This document shows, piece by piece, positions 33,387-41,760 of a DNA stretch of 64,000 bases. The position numbers and the translations under genes are program-made. The notes under the pieces were generated by a model. That model had not been told where the DNA came from. It made no database searches and saw nothing but the letters and a program-made list of their open reading frames with translations. Numbering within the stretch: the first letter of the stretch is position 1; each line of letters starts with the position of its first letter. The stretch is from JAENVU01 sp963765075 (lineage in GTDB: Bacteria > Actinomycetota > Acidimicrobiia > IMCC26256 > JAENVU01): assembly GCA_963765075.1 (NCBI GenBank), contig CAVXVA010000002.1, positions 1-64,000 on the forward strand, in the 5' to 3' direction.

Positions 33387-34190
33387 TCAGCCAGCTGCTT
33401 CGTCGGAGCTCGAGGTCGTCGGCTTCGGGAACCCGCCCCCGTAGGTCACCAGTCCCCCATCGATCGAGATAATCGATCCGATCATGTACCTCGCTGTGTC
33501 GGAAGCGACGTAAGCGATGCATTCAGCAACCTCCTCGGGTTCGGAGACGCCGATTCGACTCATCACCGGACGCAAGACGTCGAGGTCGGCGTCTTCGGGG
33601 ATCCGGAATCCCTTGGTGAGCGGTGTGCGCATCCCGCCGGGCGCGACGCAGTTCACCCGCACCCCCCGGTCGACGTACTCCACCGCGAGTGCTCGGGTCA
33701 GGTTGATGACCCCGCCCTTCGAGGCGCAGTAGGCCGCCGAGAACGACTGCCCCATGATCCCCGCGTTGGACGCGATGTTGACGATGGTCCCGCCGCCGTC
33801 GAGCAGATACGGGAGTGTGAATCGGCATAGGTGGAAGGTACCGGTGAGATTCACGCCGATGATGGATGCCCACCGGTCCGGCGACTCTTCCTCGGTACGC
33901 GAAAACCCGCCGATACCGGCCGAATTCACCAGGATCTGTGGGCGACCGAGGTCCGAGGCAATCGCCGCGACCGTGGCCTCGACCGAACTCGCGTCGCTCA
34001 CGTCACAGGCGTAGGCCTGCGCCGAGCCGCCCGCCGCCACGACGTCACTGGCCACCGCTTGGGCAGCGTCCTCCATCAGGTCGACGACGGCGACCTTGGC
34101 CCCCTCGTCGGCGAACAGTTTGGCGGTGGCCCGCCCCAATCCGGATCCCCCTCCGGTGACGACGGCAACCCGGTCGGTGAAACGCGCCAT
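33387..34190 (-). CDS. SDR oxidoreductase (first gene of operator-C operon)
   Basis: Classical SDR of 267 residues. VAVVTGGGSGLGRATAKLFA carries TGxxxGxG, VAVVDLMEDAA the NAD-selecting Asp, NSAG at about 92, Ser in IVNIASNAGIMGQ, and YCASKGG with Tyr and Lys at about 160-164. The tail ends MIGSIISIDGGLVTYGGG. The ATG at 34190 lies about 30 bp below the 34221 palindrome, so it is the first gene transcribed. It is followed within 4 bp by the ligase. It would act as a beta-hydroxyacyl-CoA or cyclic-alcohol dehydrogenase in the same pathway as the ligase and cyclase (inference). Confidence 0.9.
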   Translation of the reverse strand: MARFTDRVAVVTGGGSGLGRATAKLFADEGAKVAVVDLMEDAAQAVASDVVAAGGSAQAYACDVSDASSVEATVAAIASDLGRPQILVNSAGIGGFSRTEEESPDRWASIIGVNLTGTFHLCRFTLPYLLDGGGTIVNIASNAGIMGQSFSAAYCASKGGVINLTRALAVEYVDRGVRVNCVAPGGMRTPLTKGFRIPEDADLDVLRPVMSRIGVSEPEEVAECIAYVASDTARYMIGSIISIDGGLVTYGGGFPKPTTSSSDEAAG

Positions 34191-34220
34191 TGCGAATGCT
34201 CCTCTTCCTGGACGACGGCT

Positions 34221-34247
34221 GCGAAATCTAACGCCTCGTCAGATTTC
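34221..34247 (-). promoter_or_regulatory. palindromic operator, site C
   Basis: The longest copy: 12-bp arms CGAAATCTAACG and CGTCAGATTTCG around CCT, with one mismatch. It sits about 30 bp upstream of the SDR/ligase/cyclase/SDR operon. On the plus side the BI-1 gene begins at 34315, so it could also affect that gene. Confidence 0.65.
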
Positions 34248-34314
34248 GTGCGCGCGGCCGACGTCCGGTCCAGAGCCAGTACCTTGGCCTGCGATCGATC
34301 GAACGGAGAACCCC

Positions 34315-35127
34315 ATGGCAAACCCAGCCCTCGACTCGAAACGCATCGAGAAGGTGGCCGAAGAACTCGAACCCGGCTGGGCCCTGGCCGGCATGGGTGC
34401 GGGCGCGGCCACCGCCCCCGGCTCGGGCACCGCCGCTCCGGCCCACCCTGGCAAGGTCATGACCGCCGAAGGCGCATTCGCGAAGACGTTCCTCCTCTGG
34501 TTGATCGTGGTCGCCGGTGCCGTGTTCGGTTGGAGCAAGACCACGATTCCCGACTTCGGCCAGATCAAGATGCCCGGCTTTACCTGGGTAGCGCTCATCG
34601 TGGCATTGGGGCTGGCGCTGGTAACGATCTTCAAGCCGAAGTTCGCGCCCGTGACGGCGCCGCTCTACGCGGTCGCCGAAGGCGTGTTCCTCGGTGTCAT
34701 CTCGAAGGTCTACGACTCCCAGTGGAACGGGATCGTGTTGCAGGCGGTGTTGGCCACGGTCGCGGTGTTCCTCGTCTGCCTCGCCCTCTATGTGACCGGC
34801 GTCGTCAAGGTGACGAAGAAATTCGTCTTCGTGGTCTTCGCCGCGACCGCCGGCATCATGGTGATGTACCTCGCCGGGTTCCTGCTCAGCGCCTTCGGCG
34901 TCGACATCATGTTCTGGAACGAGCCCAGCGCGCTCGGCATCCTCATGAGCGTCGGCATCTGCATCGTGGCCGCCCTCAACCTCTTCATCGACTTCGAGAT
35001 GATCCGTCAGCTCGGGCTCGCCAAGGCGCCCAAGTCCATGGAGTGGTACGCCGCGTTCGGGTTGACCGTCACGATGGTGTGGCTCTACCTCGAGATCCTC
35101 CGGTTGCTGAGCAAGCTCCGGAACTGA
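34315..35127 (+). CDS. Bax inhibitor-1/YccA-type membrane protein
   Basis: Integral membrane protein of 270 residues with a polar N-terminus of about 50 residues and seven helices, the standard layout of the UPF0005/TMBIM family. The pattern FAKTFLLWLIVVAGAVFGWS opens helix 1, YAVAEGVFLGVISKVYDSQW is the conserved helix 3 block of the prokaryotic branch, and NLFIDFEMIRQLGLAKAPKS contains the conserved acidic residues of the last helices thought to gate pH-dependent ion leak. ATG 34315 follows GGAGA. The gene is divergent from the operator-C operon and 26 bp upstream of an acyl-CoA ligase gene, possibly co-transcribed. Confidence 0.88.
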   Translation: MANPALDSKRIEKVAEELEPGWALAGMGAGAATAPGSGTAAPAHPGKVMTAEGAFAKTFLLWLIVVAGAVFGWSKTTIPDFGQIKMPGFTWVALIVALGLALVTIFKPKFAPVTAPLYAVAEGVFLGVISKVYDSQWNGIVLQAVLATVAVFLVCLALYVTGVVKVTKKFVFVVFAATAGIMVMYLAGFLLSAFGVDIMFWNEPSALGILMSVGICIVAALNLFIDFEMIRQLGLAKAPKSMEWYAAFGLTVTMVWLYLEILRLLSKLRN

Positions 35128-35153
35128 CCCCAGCTCGTAGAGTCCCACCCCGC

Positions 35154-36699
35154 ATGGTCGAACCGGTTCACACCGCTCAGCTGTTGCGCGCGGCGGCGCG
35201 CCGCCATCCCGATCGGGAGGCCTACGTCCACGGCGCGAAGCGATCGACCTATGCCTGGCTCGACCAGGTCGCCGACGGGTTCGCCGCGACCCTGATCGGG
35301 CTCGGGGTCCGCCCTGGTGACGTCGTCTGTCTGATGCTGCCGTCATCGATCAAATTCGCCGGCTGCTATCTCGGGGCACTGCGGGCCGGGGCGATCACCT
35401 CCGCGATCAACGGCCGCCTCGGCGAGCGGGAGCAACGCAGCATCCTCGATCGCACCAATCCCGCAGTCACCGTGGTCGGCGATGGTGTGACCATTCCCGA
35501 AGGCGCTCCGACCGGCACGGTGATCCCGGTCACCGTGCTCAAGGCAGCGTTCGGCGCCGATCCACTGAGCGATGCTGCGCTGCCCGTGATCGCGGGCGAC
35601 GATCCCGCGTGCATCGTCTGGACGAGCGGTACCACTGGCGAGCCCAAAGGCGCCGTCTACGACCACGATCGCATGCGGGCCATCAGTGCCAACATCGGCC
35701 AGCTCACCGAACCGGGCGATCGGCGACTCGTCGTGCTGCCGTTCCCCCACGTCGGGTACATGACCCGCATGTGGGACGAACTCGCGAACGGCACCACGAT
35801 CGTCATCGCCGGCGAACCCTGGTCCGCCGCCGAAACCCTTCGGCTGATCCGCGACGAGGACATCACGATGGGTACCGGAGTGCCCACCCAGTGGGACCTC
35901 GTGCTCAGCCATCCCGATCTGGCGGTGACCGACTTCTCTCGGCTCCGAGTGTGCGGCATCGGTGGCGCGGCCATCGCGCCGGACCTGGTCCGGCGCATGC
36001 GGGAGACGCTCGGGTGTCCGGTCATCACCCGCTACACCAGCACCGAAGCCGGCGTCACGACCAGCACCTTGGTGGGCGACCCCGACGAGGTCATCGCGAC
36101 GACGGTGGGCAAGCCGGCACCCGACGTCGAACTCCACATCGTGGAACCGACCGGCGCGGTCGGCGCCGCCCGGCTCTCCGCCGGGGAGATCGGCGAGATC
36201 GTGTGTCGCTCACCGGCAATGATGCGCGGCTACTGGCACGACGACGCGACGACGGCCGCAACGATCGACGCCGACGGCTGGCTCCACACCGGCGATCTCG
36301 GGTTCATCGACCCCGACGGGAACCTCAAGATCGCCGGCCGCCTCAAGGAGATGTACATCCGCGGCGGGTACAACGTGTATCCGGCCGAGGTCGAGGCCAC
36401 GCTGGCGGACTGCCCGACGGTCGCTCAGGTGGCCGTCATCGGGTTCGCCGACGAACGACTCGGCGAGCGCGGCGCCGCGATCGATCGTGCCCACCGATCC
36501 GACGGCCCCGCCCAGCCTCGCGGAGCTGCAAGATTGGTGTCGCGCTCGCATTGCCGACTACAAGGCTCCGGAACAGCTCGTCGTACTCGACGCGCTCCCA
36601 CTCAATGCCACCAACAAGGTCGACAAAGCCGCACTCGCCGCCGTACTGGCGTCCATCAGTACCGTCGCGAGCAACCGATCGACGCACGAAGGGAACTGA
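35154..36699 (+). pseudogene. AMP-dependent acyl-CoA ligase (FadD3/DltA-like branch), frame disruption near the 3' end
   Basis: Acyl-CoA ligase of about 513 residues once repaired. The first 440 residues are clean: PACIVWTSGTTGEPKGAVYD (P-loop), FPHVGYMTRMWDELANG, TRYTSTEAGVTTS, GWLHTGDLGFIDPDGNLKIA, GRLKEMYIRGGYNVYPAE. At about 36475-36487 the sequence GCGATCGATCGTG holds what looks like a 4-bp duplication of GATC. Removing it restores VPTDPTAPPSLAELQDWCRA, YKAPEQLVVLDALPLNATNK (catalytic Lys) and a stop at 36697-36699. Without repair the C-terminal lid and its Lys are lost. It is 1 bp upstream of the unknown 264-residue gene, so they form an operon. Confidence 0.8.
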
Positions 36700-36700
36700 G

Positions 36701-37495
36701 ATGGCGATTCAAGAGGTCGGATCAGGCGATACGCGGGTCAAGCCGATCAAGCTCGGCGGAGCCCTGGTCACGATCGTCGAACCCCACCGGGGACACGAGG
36801 TCGAATACAACCGTTGGTACGAGCGCGATCACTTCTACGCCGGCTGCATGATCGGCGCCTGGACGATCAGTGGCACCCGTTACGTCGCCACTCGTGACCA
36901 CAAGGCGGTCCGGTTCCCGGACGACACCACCGTCATCCCCGATCTCCGTGCGGGTTCCTACGTTGCGATCTACTGGATCCTCGCCGGCAAGTTCGGTGAG
37001 TGGGTCCAGTGGGGCACCAACCAAGTGAACTGGCTCCACGACAACGACCGCATGTTCGAGCACCGCGATCACGTCCACACGGCCATGTACAAATACAAGG
37101 GCGAAGCCCACGCCGATGCCGACGGCGTTCCCGCCGAACTCGCACTCGACCGCGGCTACCCCGGCCTCGTGGTGATGATGGCTGAACCGCCGGAGGGCAA
37201 GGACTCGACATGGCTCACCGAATGGGTCACCGCCCGGAGCGTCGCGCCCGCCGATCAGGTCACGGTGTTCGGATCGGTCCCGTTGCTCGCCAATGCGCCC
37301 AAGGACATTCCGCTGACGCCGGAGACCGAGCGAGTCACGTTGCTGTGGTGGTGTGAGCACGACCCCCTCGGCGACTGGGCCGATTTCGAGACGTTCGCGT
37401 CCGACCTGGCCGCCGATGGCGGCAGGGTGGTGTTCGCCGCGCCGTTCATCAAGACGATCCCCGGCACCGACACCTACACCGACCAGCTCTGGTAG
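36701..37495 (+). CDS. conserved hypothetical protein, possible dimeric alpha-beta barrel repeat
   Basis: Protein of 264 residues, unassigned. It opens IKLGGALVTIVEPHRGHEVE then YNRWYERDHFYAGCMIGAWT, which looks like an EthD/ABM-style ferredoxin-like domain with a YNxWYERDH motif. A second similar unit may start near residue 150 (YPGLVVMMAEPPEGKDSTWL, LTEWVTARSVAPADQVTVFG) and ends HDPLGDWADFETFASDLAAD. Aromatic and charged residues line one face, as in proteins that bind hydrophobic acyl or polyketide-like substrates. The ATG follows the ligase stop by 1 bp (TGAGATGG), so both act in one pathway; a cyclase, epimerase or oxygenase role is possible. Confidence 0.7.
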   Translation: MAIQEVGSGDTRVKPIKLGGALVTIVEPHRGHEVEYNRWYERDHFYAGCMIGAWTISGTRYVATRDHKAVRFPDDTTVIPDLRAGSYVAIYWILAGKFGEWVQWGTNQVNWLHDNDRMFEHRDHVHTAMYKYKGEAHADADGVPAELALDRGYPGLVVMMAEPPEGKDSTWLTEWVTARSVAPADQVTVFGSVPLLANAPKDIPLTPETERVTLLWWCEHDPLGDWADFETFASDLAADGGRVVFAAPFIKTIPGTDTYTDQLW

Positions 37496-37555
37496 CCACC
37501 GACGCGGCGTTCGGCACGGTCCGCAGGAAAGCAGTGGATACGCTGATCGGTGCCT

Positions 37556-37930
37556 ATGACGCGCCCTCTCGACGATCCCACACCACCGATACCGGAGGAC
37601 GGGACCGAACCCGATGTTCGCTTCACGTACGCGAACGAGCGGACCTTCCTCGCCTGGAACCGCACGGCGCTGGCCCTCATTGCCACCGGCGTCGCCGCGA
37701 CCCAGTTGCTGCCCAATTTCGGCATCGCGTTCGGGCGCCGCATGCTCGGACTTCCGCTCATCATGTTGGGTGCAGTCATCGCCATCACGAGCTATCGATA
37801 TTGGCAACAGAACCAGGTCGCGATGCGCAACCGCGATCCGCTGCCTCGGTCGCCGATGCCACTCGTCCTGTCGATCGGCATCGGCGTGATCGCGATCATT
37901 GCGGTGCTGCTCGGCGCGTTCGCAACCTGA
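37556..37930 (+). CDS. DUF202/YidH-family membrane protein (first of a pair)
   Basis: About 124 residues (ATG 37556; a GTG at 37550 is also possible). An acidic proline-rich head (PLDDPTPPIPEDGTEPDVRF) precedes the family motif YANERTFLAWNRTALALIAT (ERTFLAWxRT), two or three helices (GRRMLGLPLIMLGAVIAITS, PLVLSIGIGVIAIIAVLLGA). DUF202 proteins are small inner-membrane proteins of unknown function, often in pairs. It overlaps its partner by TGATG, so they are coupled, with 60 bp to the gene upstream. Confidence 0.82.
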   Translation: MTRPLDDPTPPIPEDGTEPDVRFTYANERTFLAWNRTALALIATGVAATQLLPNFGIAFGRRMLGLPLIMLGAVIAITSYRYWQQNQVAMRNRDPLPRSPMPLVLSIGIGVIAIIAVLLGAFAT

Positions 37931-38262
37931 TGGGCGAAGCCCTCGGCGCCGACGACGACGGTCTTGCACCGGAGCGCACGGTCCTCGCCTGGAACCGCAC
38001 CGGGATGGCGTACCTGGTGGCGATCGCCGCGGTCGGACGACGCCTCTGGCCGCTCGACCGGGGCAACCATGCCGTGATCCTGTTCGTGCTCGCAGCGGCC
38101 GCAGCCGCGTTCCTCGCGAGCCTGTGGTCGGCGTCACGATTGCGCACCCGCGCCCGCTACCAGGGCGACACCCTCGACGCACACACGTTCCGCATGGTGA
38201 GTCTCGGCACCCTCACGCTGGCCGTCGCGGGGATCGTCTTCGCGTTCTTTCCCGACAACTAA
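37930..38262 (+). CDS. DUF202/YidH-family membrane protein (second of a pair)
   Basis: 110 residues starting at the ATG inside the partner's stop. The motif is PERTVLAWNRTGMAYLVAIA, followed by helices GNHAVILFVLAAAAAAFLAS and MVSLGTLTLAVAGIVFAFFP. Together with the first gene it probably forms a heteromeric membrane unit. The stop overlaps the stop of the LLM gene on the other strand by 4 bp. Confidence 0.82.
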   Translation: MGEALGADDDGLAPERTVLAWNRTGMAYLVAIAAVGRRLWPLDRGNHAVILFVLAAAAAAFLASLWSASRLRTRARYQGDTLDAHTFRMVSLGTLTLAVAGIVFAFFPDN

Positions 38263-39251
38263 GGACGCGCGCCCAGGCGCGGCAACACCTCGGCGGCGAA
38301 GAGTTCGAGGTTCTCCCACGCCAGCTTCGGCGGCAGCCCACCCGCGAGCGGATTGAACGTCAAGGCACCCCCGGCCGCCACCCGGCTCGCGGCCTCGACG
38401 ATGTCGTCGGGCGTACCGACCAGCACCTGCGGCGAGGCTTTGAGGTCCTCGACCGACTCGGCGATCACCATCGGCGTCGAGTGTTGCCCGCCGGTCTGGA
38501 TGCTGGCATAGGTCTGAGCTTCGTCGAGGACGTACGGACCGATCTCGGCCCAGGTGCGATCAGGATCCTCGGTCACGTGGATGAACGTCGGGCCGGACGG
38601 TCGCATCACGTAGCCGCCCTCGAAGCCGACCTTCTTCGCTTCGTCCTCGTACCACTCGGTCAGCTGCGGATCGTTGTTCATCGGCATCATCGGCAACCGC
38701 AAGCGCGCCGCTCGCCGAGCTGCGGCCTCGACGCCACCACCGACGAGGATCGGCGGGTGCGGATCCGTGAATCCGCGCGGCGTCACCTGGACGGTGCGGC
38801 CCTCATATTCGAACGGCTCGCCAGTGAACGCTTGCAGGATGACCCGGAGATGCGACTCCAGGATCACGCCGCGCCGCTTGATGTCGACGCCGGCCATCGC
38901 GAATTCCTCCGGCCGGTAGCCGGCTCCGGCGACGGTCCACACCCGACCACGGCTGAGGTGATCGAGCACGACCAACTGCTCGGCGATGCGGATCGGGTCG
39001 TGCAACGGCACGAGGAGCGCCGACAACAGGACCGGGATCCGCTTGGTGGCACCGACGATCGCCGCGGCTGCGGTGATCGGGGTCGACAGCCAACCGTCGT
39101 GAAACCCGTGGTGCTCGGACACGACCGCGAAGTCGAACCCGTGCTCGTCGGCCCACCGGAATTGGTCCATGGCCGCGGCGTAGATCTCGGCCTGAGTCGA
39201 CGACCCGTCTCGGGGCGCCCGGAAGTCGTGGCGCATCGTGAGGAAAGCCAT
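38259..39251 (-). CDS. LLM-class flavin/F420-dependent oxidoreductase
   Basis: Luciferase-like enzyme of about 330 residues. ATG 39251 opens MAFLTMRHDFRAPRDGSSTQ. The domain shows DQFRWADEHGFDFAVVSEHH, ATKRIPVLLSALLVPLHDPI, LDHLSRGRVWTVAGAGYRPE, FTDPHPPILVGGGVEAAARR: the standard beta-strand and F420/FMN contact motifs. It is the last gene of an ALDH/LLM/LLM cassette on the minus strand with 14 bp to the gene upstream, and its stop overlaps the DUF202 stop. The two LLM genes in this cassette differ clearly, so they likely catalyse different steps. Substrate unknown. Confidence 0.88.
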   Translation of the reverse strand: MAFLTMRHDFRAPRDGSSTQAEIYAAAMDQFRWADEHGFDFAVVSEHHGFHDGWLSTPITAAAAIVGATKRIPVLLSALLVPLHDPIRIAEQLVVLDHLSRGRVWTVAGAGYRPEEFAMAGVDIKRRGVILESHLRVILQAFTGEPFEYEGRTVQVTPRGFTDPHPPILVGGGVEAAARRAARLRLPMMPMNNDPQLTEWYEDEAKKVGFEGGYVMRPSGPTFIHVTEDPDRTWAEIGPYVLDEAQTYASIQTGGQHSTPMVIAESVEDLKASPQVLVGTPDDIVEAASRVAAGGALTFNPLAGGLPPKLAWENLELFAAEVLPRLGARP

Positions 39252-39265
39252 GGGAAACGCTCCGT

Positions 39266-40201
39266 TCAGCGGGAAAGGTGGGGGCCGACCTCGGCGCCGA
39301 AGCGCGCCATCTGGTCGCACAGCTCGTCGATGGAACGGGCGGCAAATCTCATTTGCAGGTGCGACACTCCCATCGCGCCGTATTCGTTGAGTGCCTCCGC
39401 GATCGCGTCGCCGCTCCCGGCACGGGTGTACTTCGGCACCTCCCAGGTGGGCTCACCGACGTGGACCATCTCGGTGATGACGCCGATATCGAAGGTCGAC
39501 CCCGGGCGGAGTTGCCCGGCGTGTTCATGAATGAACGCGATCGACTCCGGCATCAACTTCTTCGGTGTGCCCTGGGGGATCCAGCCGTCGCCGCGTGCCG
39601 CAACCCGACGAAGTGCAGGTTTCGACGAGCCACCGATCCAGACCGGAGGACGCGGCTGCTGCACCGGTCGCGGCGACAGCCCGACGTCGCCGACGTACTC
39701 CTCGAGCCAGGACCCGAGGATGGCGTCGACCGCCTTGTCGGTGAGACGCCCGCGCTCGGCAAAGGGCACGCCCAGTGCATCGAACTCGCCCTCGACGTGA
39801 CCCGCCCCGACCCCGAGGATCACCCGCCCGTTCGACAGTCGGTCGAGGGTCGCGAATGCCTTCGCGGTTTCGAGGGGATGGCGGTAGGCCGGCACCAAGA
39901 CGTTGGTCATCAACCGCACCCGGCGCGTCTGTCCGGCGACCCACGCGAGGGTTGCCACCGGGTGGTACCACGTGGTCGACATCGCCTCGGCCTTCTCGCG
40001 TGGGATCGCGATGTGGTCACAGACCGCGACGTAGAAGAACCCGGCTTCGTCGGCCGCCTGGGCGGCGGCGAGGATGGCCTCGGGACCGGCGCCGTCGCGT
40101 TCCCACGGACTCGAGGTCAGCTGTGACAGTGCCTGCACGGGCAGCTGCATGCCGTAGACCAGCGCCCCATCGGGCACGACGGACACCGTTGCGTGACTCA
40201 T
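39266..40201 (-). CDS. LLM-class F420-dependent oxidoreductase (TIGR03619-like)
   Basis: About 311 residues with the pattern GPEAILAAAQAADEAGFFYV, AVCDHIAIPREKAEAMSTTW, TRRVRLMTNVLVPAYRHPLE, LDRLSNGRVILGVGAGHVEG, PRPPVWIGGSSKPALRRVAA, typical of the F420 group annotated as TIGR03619. The start is the ATG at 40201 (a GTG at 40207 is in frame). It lies 48 bp below the ALDH stop and 14 bp above the next LLM gene, so all three share a promoter upstream of the ALDH gene, where the KstR-like site lies. The role is probably F420-linked oxidation or reduction in catabolism of cyclic or terpenoid substrates (inference). Confidence 0.88.
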   Translation of the reverse strand: MSHATVSVVPDGALVYGMQLPVQALSQLTSSPWERDGAGPEAILAAAQAADEAGFFYVAVCDHIAIPREKAEAMSTTWYHPVATLAWVAGQTRRVRLMTNVLVPAYRHPLETAKAFATLDRLSNGRVILGVGAGHVEGEFDALGVPFAERGRLTDKAVDAILGSWLEEYVGDVGLSPRPVQQPRPPVWIGGSSKPALRRVAARGDGWIPQGTPKKLMPESIAFIHEHAGQLRPGSTFDIGVITEMVHVGEPTWEVPKYTRAGSGDAIAEALNEYGAMGVSHLQMRFAARSIDELCDQMARFGAEVGPHLSR

Positions 40202-40249
40202 GGACACTGCGCCTCTCGTTGACGGTTCATGGAGAATGCACGACTCCCA

Positions 40250-41725
40250 TCAGGAGGGCCACACCACGGACTGCAAGTCCGTGTAGGCGTGCAGGCCGAA
40301 CGAACCGCCATCGCGCCCGACGCCGGATTGCTTCGTCCCACCGAACGGCGTCTCCTGGTTGCGTTGCACGGTGTTGATACCGATGTTGCCGGCCCGCATC
40401 CGCCGGCTGACCGCCATTGCCCGACCGCTGTCCCCACTGAAGACGTAGTCGTAGAGACCGAACTCGGTGCCGTTGGCCAGCGCGATGCCCTCATCATCGT
40501 CGTCGAAGGGAATCGCGACGATGACCGGCCCAAAGATCTCCTCCTGGACCACCCGCATGTCGTTCCGGCACCCCGCGATCAGCGTTGGTTCGACGTACCA
40601 ACCCTTCTCCATGTGCCCCGGCCGACCGCCACCGGCAACCACCTCGCCGCCTTCCGCGGTCCCCGACGCGATGTACTCCTCGATCCGACCGCGATGAGAT
40701 TCGGTGATGACGGGACCGATGACGGTGTCCCGTTCCATCGGGTCGCCGACTTTCAGCATCCCCGCCATCGCCGAGAGCCCGGCCACCACGTGGTCATAGA
40801 TCGAGCGGTGAATGATGGCGCGGGTGGGCGCGGTGCAGATCTGGCCGGAGTGGAACGTCCACACCGAGCCGATCATCCCCACCGCGTTCTTCACGTCGGC
40901 GTCGTCGAGCACGAGCGCGGCGCCCTTGCCCCCGAGTTCGAGCAACTGACGTTTCATTCCCCGTCCGGCCACCTCACCGATGCGCGCGCCGACACCGCTC
41001 GAGCCGGTGAAGCTCACCATGTCGACGTTGGGCGACGCGACGAGCGCCTCGCCGCTCTCGGGCGTGGATCCGGTCACGATGTTGACGACACCCGGCGGAA
41101 AGCCGACCTCCTCGAGCAGTGCCACCAGTTTGACGATCGCCAATGGGTCCTGCCCGGCCGGGCGTACGACCACGGTGTTGCCCGTCGCGAGGGCCGGTGC
41201 GATCTTGCCCACCATGTTCACGATCGGGAAGTTGTAGGACGTGATGCACGCCACGACGCCGACCGGCTGCCGCCGAGCGATCGCGCCGATCAAACCGCCC
41301 GGAGCCAACGGCGTGGCCGCGACTTCACCCGGCGGGAGCGGGATCACGATCGGCTCGAGCGCGCCCCGGGCGTAACGTTGGAACCGGACCGCGGCTTGGG
41401 GGACTTGCATCGACTTGCCGACCGTGGCCGTGCACCCGGTCTCGGCGATCACCAACGGGATGAACTCGTCCCGGCGCGCCAGCAGTGCCTTCCCGGCGGC
41501 GTCGAGCAGGTTGGCTCGGTCCTCCGGCGCGGTCCGCGACCACGAGTCGAACGCTTCCTTCGCCGCGTGGGCCGCCGCCTCCGCCTGGGCCGCCGACGCC
41601 TCGGGCGCCTGTCCGACCACGGTCTCGGTCGCCGGGTTGATGATCGGGTACGTGCCGTGGTCGCCGGCCACCCACTCCCCACCGATCAGCAGTCGAAAGT
41701 CCTCGTTGGCGTGTGCAGTCGTCAT
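40250..41725 (-). CDS. aldehyde dehydrogenase family protein
   Basis: Aldehyde dehydrogenase of 491 residues. Cofactor region: CITSYNFPIVNMVGKIAPAL and TVVVRPAGQDPLAIVKLVAL; Glu in LELGGKGAALVLDDADVKNA; nucleophile Cys in FHSGQICTAPTRAIIHRSIY; C-terminal PFGGTKQSGVGRDGGSFGLH. The middle segment lacks the usual KPSE pattern and reads RPAGQDP, a trait of benzaldehyde-type and some acyl-aldehyde dehydrogenases. I prefer the ATG at 41725 to the TTG at 41734. The KstR-like palindrome at 41738-41751 begins 13 bp upstream, so a repressor could control this cassette and the divergent LLM gene together. Confidence 0.9.
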   Translation of the reverse strand: MTTAHANEDFRLLIGGEWVAGDHGTYPIINPATETVVGQAPEASAAQAEAAAHAAKEAFDSWSRTAPEDRANLLDAAGKALLARRDEFIPLVIAETGCTATVGKSMQVPQAAVRFQRYARGALEPIVIPLPPGEVAATPLAPGGLIGAIARRQPVGVVACITSYNFPIVNMVGKIAPALATGNTVVVRPAGQDPLAIVKLVALLEEVGFPPGVVNIVTGSTPESGEALVASPNVDMVSFTGSSGVGARIGEVAGRGMKRQLLELGGKGAALVLDDADVKNAVGMIGSVWTFHSGQICTAPTRAIIHRSIYDHVVAGLSAMAGMLKVGDPMERDTVIGPVITESHRGRIEEYIASGTAEGGEVVAGGGRPGHMEKGWYVEPTLIAGCRNDMRVVQEEIFGPVIVAIPFDDDDEGIALANGTEFGLYDYVFSGDSGRAMAVSRRMRAGNIGINTVQRNQETPFGGTKQSGVGRDGGSFGLHAYTDLQSVVWPS

Positions 41726-41737
41726 CACCGCCAAGAC

Positions 41738-41751
41738 TAGAACCTGTTCTC
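41738..41751. promoter_or_regulatory. KstR-like operator between divergent ALDH and LLM genes
   Basis: TAGAACCTGTTCTC matches the mycobacterial KstR consensus TNNAACNNGTTNNA at every fixed position except the last. It sits in the 35-bp gap between the ALDH start (41725) and the LLM start (41761). It is also a good inverted repeat (AGAAC/GTTCT). KstR controls cholesterol catabolism in mycobacteria; whether a KstR ortholog exists here is unknown. Confidence 0.5.
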
Positions 41752-41760
41752 ACCAACCTA

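Noticed and set aside
34228..35346. A minus-strand frame over the BI-1 gene
   Set aside because: Low-complexity charged shadow of a strongly supported membrane protein.
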